The translations under genes and the position numbers were made by a program. DNA of 64,000 nucleotides from Nocardioides sp. SLBN-35 (GTDB lineage: Bacteria > Actinomycetota > Actinomycetes > Propionibacteriales > Nocardioidaceae): the NCBI RefSeq assembly GCF_006715725.1, contig NZ_VFNU01000001.1:4898001-4962000 (forward strand), read 5' to 3'. The notes under the pieces were generated by a model. That model saw only the letters and a program-made list of their open reading frames with translations. It was not told where the DNA came from and did not search any database. How positions within the stretch are numbered: position 1 is the stretch's first letter; each line of letters starts with the position of its first letter. Positions 41,274 through 49,080 of this stretch are shown here, in pieces.

Positions 41274-42595
41274 CTGAGGGCCGCCACCAGCACCGCCAAC
41301 GCCCGGTCGAGCTCGTCGTCGGTCGGGCCGCCGAACCCGACGACCAGGCCGCTGAGCCGGGCCGTGCGGCAGTAGTCGCGCAGCAGGTTCACCCGGAAGC
41401 CGGCCTCCTCGGCCGCCGCCCGAACCCGCACGGCGCGGGCCTGGGGCAGTAGCCAGGTGGAGTACATGCCGGCGACGGGCCCCGCCAGCTCGGCGTACGG
41501 CGCCAGCGCCTCGACCACCTTCGGCGCCCGCTCGGCGTAGACCCGACGGGCCGAGCGGACCACCGCGTCGACGTACCCGTCGCGCAGCAGCGTCACCAGC
41601 GCCCGCTGCACCGGCCACGGCGGCGCGTCGTGGGTGAGTGAGCGGTGGGCGTCATAGGCGTCGAGCAGCCGGTCGGGTACGACGGACCAGCCGAGCCGCA
41701 GGGACGGCAGGATCGCCTTCGACGCGGTGCCCAGGTAGGCGACCCGGTCGCGGTCGAGCGAGGCGAGTGCGGGCACCGGTGCGACGTCGTAGCGGAACTC
41801 GGAGTCGTAGTCGTCCTCGAGCACCAGCGCTCCGTCGCGGCGCGCGGTGGCGAGCAGGGTGAGCCGGTCGGCGGCGGGCATGACCCGGCCGAGCGGGTGC
41901 TGGTGGGCGGGGGTCACGTAGGCGGCGCCGCAGCCGCGCAGGTCCGTGACGGGCTCGAGAGCGGGAAGATCAAGCACCTTGCGCCCCGACTCGCGCACGG
42001 TCGCCACCGCGGCGCGGTACCCGGGGTCCTCGACCGCCACCGCTTCCCGCGGCAGGACGGCGAGCAGGTGCCGCAGGCCCGCCCCCGTGCCGCCGGTGAC
42101 CCGCACTCGCTCGGCGTCGACCGCCAGCCCGCGGGTGCGCCCGAGCCGCTCGGCCAGGAGCGCGCGGAGCTCGGGCAGGCCGCGCGGGTCGTCGTACCCG
42201 CGCGGCGGCGTCGCCACCGACACCTCCCGCCAGGCCCGCCGCCACACCGCCTGGTGCCGTGGGTCGATCCACGGGGTGCCCGCGTCGAGCATGACGAGCG
42301 GCTGTTCCACGGCAGGCGTACGACGGCGCCGGGGCACCGCCGGGCGGCCGGTCGTGCCGCGGGCGACCCAGGTGCCCGAGCCCTGGCGGGCCTCGAGCCA
42401 GCCCTCGGCGAGCAGCTGGTCGAAGGCCTGCTCCACGACCGAACGGGAGACGCCGAGGTCGGCCGCGAGCCGCCGGCTGGCCGGCATCCGGTCGTCCCTG
42501 GCGAGCACCCCGTCGTGCACCAGCCGGCGGACCTGGTCGGCGAGCTGGGTGCCGAGAGGGCGTGGGTCGGTGCGGTCGAGGCGAACGGGCAACAT
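41264..42595 (-). CDS. MocR/PdxR-type GntR regulator fused to a class I aminotransferase domain
   Basis: A 443-residue fusion. Residues about 1-75 are a GntR winged helix (LADQVRRLVHDGVLARDDRMP, PASRRLAADLGVSRSVVEQA), and the rest is an aminotransferase-like domain with the PLP-binding Lys in GTASKAILPSLRLGW and LEDDYDSEFRYD before it. Such proteins sense PLP or an adduct and regulate vitamin B6 or amino-acid genes. It is divergent from a PNPOx-like gene, its likely target. The final codons are inside the 41.2 kb inverted repeat. Confidence 0.92.
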   Translation of the reverse strand: MLPVRLDRTDPRPLGTQLADQVRRLVHDGVLARDDRMPASRRLAADLGVSRSVVEQAFDQLLAEGWLEARQGSGTWVARGTTGRPAVPRRRRTPAVEQPLVMLDAGTPWIDPRHQAVWRRAWREVSVATPPRGYDDPRGLPELRALLAERLGRTRGLAVDAERVRVTGGTGAGLRHLLAVLPREAVAVEDPGYRAAVATVRESGRKVLDLPALEPVTDLRGCGAAYVTPAHQHPLGRVMPAADRLTLLATARRDGALVLEDDYDSEFRYDVAPVPALASLDRDRVAYLGTASKAILPSLRLGWSVVPDRLLDAYDAHRSLTHDAPPWPVQRALVTLLRDGYVDAVVRSARRVYAERAPKVVEALAPYAELAGPVAGMYSTWLLPQARAVRVRAAAEEAGFRVNLLRDYCRTARLSGLVVGFGGPTDDELDRALAVLVAALSRL

Positions 42596-42600
42596 CGGAA

Positions 42601-42645
42601 TTGGCCTGTCTGATTGGCGCGGAACTGGCCCGTGTGCACAGGCCA
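42601..42645. promoter_or_regulatory. MocR operator candidates in divergent promoter
   Basis: Direct repeats TTGGCCTGT (42601-42609) and CTGGCCCGT (42625-42633), plus an imperfect palindrome TGGCCCGTGTGCACAGGCCA (42626-42645), fill the gap between mocR and the PNPOx-like gene. MocR regulators often use two direct repeats plus one inverted element. The exact arrangement needs footprint evidence. Confidence 0.55.
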
Positions 42646-42666
42646 CTTCCGGCCCACGATAGACCC

Positions 42667-43335
42667 ATGAGCGTTGTCATGGAGCCGACCGACCGCACCC
42701 GGATCCGCCGCGGGCGCAACCGCGCCGTCGCCGAGCGCACCGACCTGCTGGCCCTGCTGTCCGACGCCCTCGTCGCCCACCTGGGCGTGGGCGTCGGCGA
42801 CCACCCGGTGGTGCTGCCGACGGCCTTCGCGGTCGACGTGGACGGCCCGGACGACGGCGGCACGCTCTACGTCCACGGCTCCGTGGCTGCCCGGTGGCTG
42901 CGCGAGTCCGCCGACACCACCGTGTGCGTCACCGTCACCGAGCTCGACGGCCTGGTCGCCGGCCGCTCGGCGTTCCACCACTCGATGAACTACCGCTCCG
43001 CCGTGATCATCGGACGCGCTCGGGTGGTGGAGGACGCCGCCGAGCGGCAGCACGCCCTCGACCTGATCGTCGACCACATGATCCCCGGACGCTCCGCGAC
43101 CCTGCGCCCCAGCACCCGCAAGGAGATGGCCGCGACGGCCGTGCTCGCCGTACCGCTGGCCGAGGCGTCGATGAAGGCCCGCGCCGGCGACCCGGTCGAC
43201 GAGCCGGAGGACGTCGCGGCCGGCATCTGGGGCGGCCACATCCCGCTCCGGCGCGTGCTCGAGGACCCGGTCGCCGCCGGCGACAACCTGCCCGGAATCG
43301 ACGTACCCGAGGACGTGCGCGCCCGCACCTCCTGA
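42667..43335 (+). CDS. Pyridoxamine 5'-phosphate oxidase-like FMN-binding protein
   Basis: A 222-residue split-barrel protein (PF12900/PNPOx-like). AHLGVGVGDHPVVLPTAFAVD, VHGSVAARWL and FHHSMNYRSAVIIGRARVVED are typical of the family, which often uses FMN or F420/haem, but no exact activity is assignable. It differs from the canonical pdxH at 34.8 kb. The divergent MocR regulator suggests a role in PLP-linked metabolism. The stop TGA is followed after one base by the first GCCGACCCGGC repeat of a phased array. Confidence 0.8.
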   Translation: MSVVMEPTDRTRIRRGRNRAVAERTDLLALLSDALVAHLGVGVGDHPVVLPTAFAVDVDGPDDGGTLYVHGSVAARWLRESADTTVCVTVTELDGLVAGRSAFHHSMNYRSAVIIGRARVVEDAAERQHALDLIVDHMIPGRSATLRPSTRKEMAATAVLAVPLAEASMKARAGDPVDEPEDVAAGIWGGHIPLRRVLEDPVAAGDNLPGIDVPEDVRARTS

Positions 43336-43336
43336 C

Positions 43337-43515
43337 GCCGACCCGGCACGAACTAGCTCTGAGATCCCGCCGACCCGGCGCGAAAGTGCGCGCAGGATCA
43401 GCCGACCCGGCAGAAAATGCACGGACCGAAGCCACGTCCTGCCGGGTCGGCACGAATCCGGGACCACTTTCTGCCGGGTCGGCGGAATCGGGGATCCAGT
43501 TGGCGCCGGGTCGGC
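43337..43515. repeat. Phased GCCGACCCGGC array, 32-base period, three forward and three inverted, copy 1
   Basis: Exact 11-base copies GCCGACCCGGC start at 43337, 43369 and 43401 (period 32), then the reverse complement GCCGGGTCGGC starts at 43441, 43473 and 43505 (period 32). The two halves are 40 bases apart. Each copy is itself a dyad (GCCG-N3-CGGC), usually followed by a purine-rich GAA-type sequence. The 21-base spacers are not repeated. It lies between convergent genes, one base after one stop and three before the other. 32 bases is about three helical turns. Confidence 0.9.
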
Positions 43516-43518
43516 GCG

Positions 43519-44190
43519 TCAGGTCCTCCGCAGCCCGGACTCGATGGCGAAGACGACCAGCTGCGCCCGGTCGCGGGCCTGCAGCTTGACCATCGCCCGG
43601 CTGACGTGGGTGCGGACCGTGTCGGGGCTGACCACGAGCGCCTCGGCGATCTCGCCGTTCGACATCCCGGTCGCCACCCAGCCGAGGATCTCGCGCTCCC
43701 GGTCGGTGAGGTCGCCGATCCGCGGGTGCGGCCTCTCGGCGCGGCTCGCGCCGAAGTGGTCGATCACGGTCCGGGTCACCGATGGCGCGAGCAGCGACCC
43801 GCCCTCGGCGACCACCCGGACCGCGTCGAGGATCGCGGTCGGTTCGGCGTCCTTGAGGAGGAAGCCGCTGGCGCCGGCCCGCAGCGCCTCGAAGACGTAC
43901 TCGTCGAGCTCGAAGGTGGTCAGCATGACCACCTTCACCGCGGCCAGGGCCGGGTCGGCGGCGACCTCGGCGAGCATGCCGAGGCCGTCGAGGACGGGCA
44001 TCCGGATGTCGCAGAGCACCACGTCGGGCGTCGTACGACGCAGCAGGGCGAGCCCCTCGCGCCCGTCACCCGCCTCTCCGGCGACCTCGAGGTCCGGTTC
44101 GGCGGCGACGAGGGTGGCCAGGCCCATCCGGACCAGCGGCTGGTCGTCGACGAGCGCGACCCGGACGGGAGCGGTCTCGGGGTGGCTCAT
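43519..44190 (-). CDS. NarL/LuxR-family response regulator
   Basis: A 223-residue two-component regulator. The receiver domain has the acidic pair DD at 15-16, phosphoacceptor Asp61 in VVLCDIRMP, and Lys in FLLKDAEP. The C-terminal LuxR-type HTH is LTDREREILGWVATGMSNGE followed by IAEALVVSPDTVRTHVSRAM. It overlaps the upstream histidine kinase gene by four bases. A 24-base dyad upstream of the divergent ABC transporter operon is a strong candidate binding site. Confidence 0.94.
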   Translation of the reverse strand: MSHPETAPVRVALVDDQPLVRMGLATLVAAEPDLEVAGEAGDGREGLALLRRTTPDVVLCDIRMPVLDGLGMLAEVAADPALAAVKVVMLTTFELDEYVFEALRAGASGFLLKDAEPTAILDAVRVVAEGGSLLAPSVTRTVIDHFGASRAERPHPRIGDLTDREREILGWVATGMSNGEIAEALVVSPDTVRTHVSRAMVKLQARDRAQLVVFAIESGLRRT

Positions 44191-45284
44191 GTGGGGAGCA
44201 CCGCGCTGACCTCGAACCCGCCCTCCGGCACCGGCCCGGCACGGAAGCTGCCGCCGAGCGCCTCGACGCGGGAGCGCATGCCGCTGATGCCCATGCCCTC
44301 ATCCTGCACCGCGCCGCCGTGCCCGTCGTCCGAGACCCGCAGCGCGACCGTGTCGGTGCCCCGCTCCCAGACCACGGTGGCGGTCGAGGCGGCGGCATGC
44401 CGCAGCACATTCGTCAGCGCCTCCTGCAGCACGGCGTACGCCGCCGCACCACTCGGCGGGGTCAGCTCTCCCGGCTCGCCGATCACCTCCAGCCGCAGCC
44501 CGGCGGAGCGGACCCGCTCGACGAGGGCCGGGATCGCCTCGACGCCCGCCGCGGGACGGCGCGGAGCCGGCTCACCGGCGATCGTCGCCAGCTCGCTGCG
44601 CAGCGCCTCCAGCGCCTCGCGGCTGGTGGTGCGGATCGCCTCGAGGCTGGTGCGGGCGGCACCCGGGTCGCGGTCGAGGACGTGCAGGGCGACCCCGGCC
44701 TGCATCGCGATCACCGCCAGGCCGTGGCCGACGCCGTCGTGAAGGTCCTGCGCCATCCGCAGGCGCTCCTCGGCGGCGGCGCGCGACGTACGGTCGACCC
44801 AGGCGGCCCGGCCCTGTTGGAGCATGGTGCCGATCGCGGCGGCCGCGGACACGAGCGCCCCGATGCCGATCGCCTGCCAGGCGCCGACCGCGAGGTGGTC
44901 CCAGCGCAGGCCGCGCACCAGCAGGCCGGCCCAGATCAGCACGGCCGCGACCAGCAGCAGCGGGAACCAGGTGGGGAACGGGCGTCGGGTCGCCAGCACG
45001 AAGGACGCGACGATCAGCGCGAAGAAGATCGGGCCGTTCTCGCCGCCGACCGCGAAGTAGCCGCCGCTCAACGCGCCGGTCGCGACCAGGAGCACGGGGA
45101 ACCGGTCGAGCAGCAGCAGCGAGAGCGCCGCGCCCGCGGCGAGCACCACGGCCAGCACCCGCCCGACCACGCCGGCCTCGACCTCCCCGACGTGCCCGAG
45201 GTTCACGGCGAAGGAGCCGCCGATGATGATCACCGCGACCGGGATCAGCCACCAGCGCTTCGCGAGCCACATGTTCGTGTTCAT
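44187..45284 (-). CDS. Membrane sensor histidine kinase (HisKA_3)
   Basis: A 365-residue kinase. About six membrane helices occupy residues 10-150 with almost no extracytoplasmic loop, as in intramembrane-sensing kinases. The phosphoacceptor His is in LHDGVGHGLAVIAMQ (about 180), and the ATP-binding domain has QEALTNVLRHA and VSDDGHGG. It pairs with the overlapping response regulator. Next to an ABC-2 transporter, this type usually senses cell-envelope stress or antibiotics. Confidence 0.93.
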   Translation of the reverse strand: MNTNMWLAKRWWLIPVAVIIIGGSFAVNLGHVGEVEAGVVGRVLAVVLAAGAALSLLLLDRFPVLLVATGALSGGYFAVGGENGPIFFALIVASFVLATRRPFPTWFPLLLVAAVLIWAGLLVRGLRWDHLAVGAWQAIGIGALVSAAAAIGTMLQQGRAAWVDRTSRAAAEERLRMAQDLHDGVGHGLAVIAMQAGVALHVLDRDPGAARTSLEAIRTTSREALEALRSELATIAGEPAPRRPAAGVEAIPALVERVRSAGLRLEVIGEPGELTPPSGAAAYAVLQEALTNVLRHAAASTATVVWERGTDTVALRVSDDGHGGAVQDEGMGISGMRSRVEALGGSFRAGPVPEGGFEVSAVLPT

Positions 45285-45337
45285 GCCCCGAACCTAGGTG
45301 AGCGCGCGGTCCTCGTCGTACGACGACGGGAGCCTCC

Positions 45338-45361
45338 GGCGTACGCAGTTCTGCGTATGCC
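45338..45361. promoter_or_regulatory. Response-regulator binding dyad upstream of ABC transporter operon
   Basis: Arms GGCGTACGCAG (45338-45348) and CTGCGTATGCC (45351-45361) separated by TT, with one mismatch in 11. The TACGCAG..CTGCGTA core is the kind of site used by NarL/LuxR regulators linked to ABC-2 transporters. It is 55 bases upstream of the ATPase start and could also autoregulate the divergent kinase/regulator genes. The palindrome TCGTCGTACGACGA at 45313-45326 lies close by. Confidence 0.75.
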
Positions 45362-45415
45362 GCAGCCGCGCTGGAGCGGACGCGCATCGGGCGTCGAGGC
45401 GCGAGCGTGGAGCCC

Positions 45416-46303
45416 ATGAACGCACAGGGAACGACGGTGGCCTCCACCGACAACCTCACGAAGGTCTACGGCGACCGGGTCGCCGTCGACAAGGTCACGA
45501 TGACCGTGCGGCGCGGCGAGGTCTACGGCTTCCTCGGCCCCAACGGCGCCGGGAAGACGACGACGCTGCGGATGCTGCTCGGCCTGATCCGGCCGACCTC
45601 GGGCACGACGTACGCCACTGCCTCGGTGGGCGCGCTGATCGAGGGACCCGGCTTCTTCCCCTACCTGTCCGGGCGCGCGAACCTGCGCGTGCTGGCCCGG
45701 CACCGCGGCCTGTCCGACGCGGAGGTCGAGCGGGTCCTCGAGCGGGTCGACCTGGCGAACCGCGGGGACGACCGGTTCAAGGGCTACTCGCTCGGCATGA
45801 AGCAGCGCCTCGGCGTCGCCGCCGCACTGATGGGCGACCCCGAGCTGATCGTCCTCGACGAGCCGACCAACGGCCTCGACCCGGCCGGCATGGCCGACAT
45901 GCGGGCGCTGGTCGTCGACCTCGCCCGCGGCGGCCAGACCGTGCTCCTGTCGAGCCACCTGCTCGCCGAGGTGCAGGAGATCTGCCACCGCGTCGGCGTC
46001 ATCAACGACGGCGTGCTGCTGCGCGAGTCGACCGTCGCCGACCTGCGCGGCGGCGTTTCGCTGCGGATCCGGGCCACGCCCGAGCCCGAGGCTCTCGCCG
46101 TGGCGATGAGGCTGGCCGGCGACGACGGCGTACGACGCGACTCCGACGGCGGCCTGCTGCTCACGCTGCCCGCCGACCGCGCCCCCGACGTCACCCGTGC
46201 GCTGGTCGGTGCCGGCGTCGACGTCCACGAGATCACCGCTGCCGAGCGCAGCCTCGAGGAGGTCTTCTTCGAGATGACGAGCCAGAAGGAGTCGGTCCGA
46301 TGA
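45416..46303 (+). CDS. ABC-2 transporter ATP-binding protein
   Basis: A 295-residue ATPase. Walker A is GPNGAGKTTTLRML, the signature region is YSLGMKQRLGVAAAL, Walker B is LIVLDEPTNGLDP, and the H-loop is LLSSHLLAEVQ. The C-terminal 70 residues form the extra domain typical of drug-resistance (BcrA/DrrA-like) ATPases. ATG at 45416 has GTGGAG just upstream. It overlaps the permease by four bases. Divergent two-component genes probably regulate it. Confidence 0.93.
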   Translation: MNAQGTTVASTDNLTKVYGDRVAVDKVTMTVRRGEVYGFLGPNGAGKTTTLRMLLGLIRPTSGTTYATASVGALIEGPGFFPYLSGRANLRVLARHRGLSDAEVERVLERVDLANRGDDRFKGYSLGMKQRLGVAAALMGDPELIVLDEPTNGLDPAGMADMRALVVDLARGGQTVLLSSHLLAEVQEICHRVGVINDGVLLRESTVADLRGGVSLRIRATPEPEALAVAMRLAGDDGVRRDSDGGLLLTLPADRAPDVTRALVGAGVDVHEITAAERSLEEVFFEMTSQKESVR

Positions 46304-47160
46304 GCACCGTCCTGTCCACCACCCGCAGCACCCGCGCCGAGCTGATGCGCCTGCGCGCCTGGCCGGCCGTGTGGATCACCCTCGGCGCCTGGCTGGTGCT
46401 GAGCATGCTGTTCGGCTACCTGTTCACCTACTTGTCCTACACCAGCGGCGACCCCGGCTTCACCGACGAGGGCACCACCCAGGCCCAGCAGCTCGCGCAG
46501 ATGATGCCGGACGCCGTACCCGACGTCTTCTTGCAGGGCATGCCGATGTTCGGCGGCGCGCTGATGATGGTGCTCGGCGCGCTGGTCGCCGGCAACGGCT
46601 ACGGCTGGGGCACCTGGAAGACGCTGTTCTCGCAGGGCGTGCGTCGTACGCCGGCGCTCGTCGGCTCGGTCCTCTCCCTCACCGCGATCGTCGTCGGCAC
46701 CCTCGTGGTCACCTTCGCGCTCGACCTCGGCATCTCCGTGCTGATCGCGACCACCGAGTCCCAGGACGTCGTGATGCCCTCGCTGGGCTCGGTCGGCGAG
46801 GCGTTCGGCGCCGGCTTCCTGGTGCTGGAGATGTGGGCCCTCCTCGGCTTCCTGCTCGGCACCCTGGCCCGCGGCCCGGCCCTGTCGGTCGGCCTCGGCC
46901 TGGTGTGGGCGCTGGTCGTCGAGAACCTGCTGCGCGGCGTCGGCCAGCTCCTCGGCTGGGTCGAGAGCCTCACCGAAGTGCTGCCCGGCACCTCCGCCGG
47001 CTCGTTGATCGGCTCGATCGTGGGCGTCGGGGTCGGCGACGGCACCCCCGGCGTCGTCGACACCGTGCCCGGCACCCAGGCCGCGATCACCGTCGCCGTC
47101 TACGTCGCCCTCGCCGTCCTCGGCAGCATCGCGCTGGTCCGGCGGCGGGATGTGACCTGA
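46300..47160 (+). CDS. ABC-2 transporter permease
   Basis: A 286-residue membrane protein with six predicted helices and a large first outer loop (SYTSGDPGFTDEGTTQAQQ). It is the partner of the preceding ATPase. Substrate may be an antibiotic, lipid or lantibiotic-like peptide. GNGYGWGTWKTLFSQG near the first cytoplasmic loop is characteristic of ABC-2 permeases. The stop TGA is followed, after one base, by the second phased GCCGACCCGGC array. Confidence 0.88.
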   Translation: MSTVLSTTRSTRAELMRLRAWPAVWITLGAWLVLSMLFGYLFTYLSYTSGDPGFTDEGTTQAQQLAQMMPDAVPDVFLQGMPMFGGALMMVLGALVAGNGYGWGTWKTLFSQGVRRTPALVGSVLSLTAIVVGTLVVTFALDLGISVLIATTESQDVVMPSLGSVGEAFGAGFLVLEMWALLGFLLGTLARGPALSVGLGLVWALVVENLLRGVGQLLGWVESLTEVLPGTSAGSLIGSIVGVGVGDGTPGVVDTVPGTQAAITVAVYVALAVLGSIALVRRRDVT

Positions 47161-47161
47161 C

Positions 47162-47309
47162 GCCGACCCGGCCCGGAAAGGCTCCCGCAACCCGCCGACC
47201 CGGCAGAAACTGGCCCGGAATTCAGGCCGACCCGGCGCGAACTGACCCACTGAGGAGCGATCTCGCGCCGGGTCGGACGCGATTCAGCGCTGGCTTCTGC
47301 CGGCTCGGC
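47162..47309. repeat. Phased GCCGACCCGGC array, 32-base period, copy 2
   Basis: Exact copies start at 47162, 47194 and 47226 (period 32). Inverted copies with one mismatch each start at 47267 and 47299 (also period 32). Sequences after the 11-base core again begin with purine-rich GAA-type bases (e.g. AGAAACTGG, GCGAACTGA). Spacers differ from those of the 43.3 kb array. The array begins one base after the permease stop and ends 14 bases before the stop of the convergent PucR gene. Confidence 0.88.
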
Positions 47310-47323
47310 GCACAACCCGAGTC

Positions 47324-48955
47324 TCAGGACTGGTCGTGGAGGCGCAGCTGCAGTGCCAGCAGGAGCCGGTCGTCGGGGTCGGCGAGGTCGTAGCCGGCGA
47401 GCGACTCCAGCCGGCCGATCCGGTAGCGGACCGTGTTCTGATGGGTGGTCAGCGCCTGGGCGGCGGGGCCGAACTCACCATGCACACGCAGCCAGACCCG
47501 GGCGGTCTCCAAGAGGTCGATGCTGCTCCGGCCGTCGTACTCGACCAGGGTGCGGAAGCGCTCGTCGTCGAGCAGGGCGGCGCGGGGCAGCGCCTCGAGG
47601 CACTCCGCCAGCAGGACGGCGGTCCGGTCGCTGTCGAGGGTGACCACCGGGCGCGCGGCCGAGGGTGCGGTCCGGGCGCAGACCCGCTCGATCTCGGCCC
47701 GGGCGGCGCGCACCGAGCCCGCCGAGGCCGAGGAGCTCACGGCGGCCCGGAACCCGGCGTGCCGCTGGGCCTGCAGGTGGGCCACGGTCCGCTCCGCCCA
47801 GGCGACGTCGCGGGCCGGATCCGCGGGGCCGGGTGCGAGCACGTACAGCCGAGCACCGTACGGCGCGACCAGGGCCTGCTCGGCCAGCGACACTGCGCGC
47901 ATGCTCAGCAGCGCGACAGCCTCCGAGGACAGCAGCCACTCGGCGGCACGGTCGTCGTCGACGGCCTCGATGCCGATCAGGGCGAAGCTGGCCGGCTCCC
48001 GCACCCGCAGCTGAGGGACGTCGTCACCGGACCCGGGCCCCTCGGGCGCGAGCAGTCGCTGCACCAGCTCGGTGCTCACCGAGTGGATCTGCCGGGCCTG
48101 GCTGACCAGGCGGGCGGCGTAGCGCGCCGCGCCGACCAGGTGGTCCTCCAGCTCGGGCCCGAACGGGACGTCGGTCTCCTGCGCCCAGATGGTGCCGAGG
48201 TAGACCCCGGTGGTCGGGTCAGCCATGCCGATCCCCAACCGGCGGCGCACCTCGCCGGCCTCGGGCAGCTCGACCGTGGCGCCGGGCACCCGGAGCCGGT
48301 CATAGACCCGCTCTGAGCGCAGCTGCTCGACATGCCACTGGGGTGGCTCCCTGCCGAGGATGGCCAGCCGGCGGATCGGGTCCGCCTGGTCGCTGTAGGG
48401 CGAGAATGCCATCACCCGGGCCCGCTCGTCCTCGATCGAGATCAGCGTGCCGGTCGCGACTCCGAGCGCCTTGGCGACGTCGAAGAGGTCGGTGTGCTCA
48501 GCGAGGGCGCGGTTGAGCCGGGCGCTGCCGACGTCGTGCCGGCGCGGCTCGACCACGACCCGGAGCGCCTCGGCGAGCAGCGCGGACCACTCCGGTCCCC
48601 GAGGTACGACGACCACCGCCCCCGCGAGCAGCACCTCGGGGACCGGGACCCCCGGGTCGCGGAGCAGGATCGCGCCGGGCGACCGGGCGGCGAGATCGTC
48701 GGCCAGCGCGACCAGCTGTCCGGGCGCATCGCCGGTGAGCACGACCAGGCCGGCACCGACCTCCTCGGGCAGCGCCTCCGCGGCCAGCGACGCGGCGTCG
48801 AGGATGACGTGGGTGCGCACCGCGAGCTCGGGGTCGGCCGCTCCGAGCAGCCGCACGTCGGTGATCAGCCGCAGGGCGTGGACGAGGTCGCGCAACGTGG
48901 CCGACATCGTCGCGGACGGCTCACCGGCCTTCGGAAACACGTCCGATACGGGCAT
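47324..48955 (-). CDS. PucR-family transcriptional regulator
   Basis: A 543-residue regulator. The N-terminal part (LRDLVHALRLITDVRLLGA) resembles the PucR sensory region, the middle is GAF/GGDEF-like (LFDVAKALGVATGTLISIED), and the C-terminal HTH_30 is FGPAAQALTTHQNTVRYRIG followed by RLESLAGYDL. ATG at 48955 is used with GAGGA upstream. PucR regulators usually respond to purine, amino-acid or amine catabolic signals. It is divergent from the amino-acid ABC importer operon, and a dyad between them is a probable operator. Confidence 0.88.
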   Translation of the reverse strand: MPVSDVFPKAGEPSATMSATLRDLVHALRLITDVRLLGAADPELAVRTHVILDAASLAAEALPEEVGAGLVVLTGDAPGQLVALADDLAARSPGAILLRDPGVPVPEVLLAGAVVVVPRGPEWSALLAEALRVVVEPRRHDVGSARLNRALAEHTDLFDVAKALGVATGTLISIEDERARVMAFSPYSDQADPIRRLAILGREPPQWHVEQLRSERVYDRLRVPGATVELPEAGEVRRRLGIGMADPTTGVYLGTIWAQETDVPFGPELEDHLVGAARYAARLVSQARQIHSVSTELVQRLLAPEGPGSGDDVPQLRVREPASFALIGIEAVDDDRAAEWLLSSEAVALLSMRAVSLAEQALVAPYGARLYVLAPGPADPARDVAWAERTVAHLQAQRHAGFRAAVSSSASAGSVRAARAEIERVCARTAPSAARPVVTLDSDRTAVLLAECLEALPRAALLDDERFRTLVEYDGRSSIDLLETARVWLRVHGEFGPAAQALTTHQNTVRYRIGRLESLAGYDLADPDDRLLLALQLRLHDQS

Positions 48956-48960
48956 GGACA

Positions 48961-48994
48961 ATCCTCAAAGGAATCTGTCAGTTCTTTGAAGGAT
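48961..48994. promoter_or_regulatory. PucR operator candidate
   Basis: ATCCTCAAAG (48961-48970) and CTTTGAAGGAT (48984-48994) form an inverted repeat with one bulged base around 13 bases. It is AT-rich and centred upstream of both the pucR and binding-protein genes. Position and symmetry suggest binding by the divergent PucR regulator. Confidence 0.6.
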
Positions 48995-49080
48995 CCTACA
49001 TCGACTCCGCTCGCCGGTGCTCCCTACGGTTGGGGCACCCGGCCAGCCCGACGCCGGACCGAGACCCACGGGAGCCCGCC

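Noticed and set aside
43337..47309. Regularly spaced repeats as a CRISPR array
   Set aside because: Repeats are only 11 bases, occur in both orientations, spacers are 21 bases and no cas genes are in the window.
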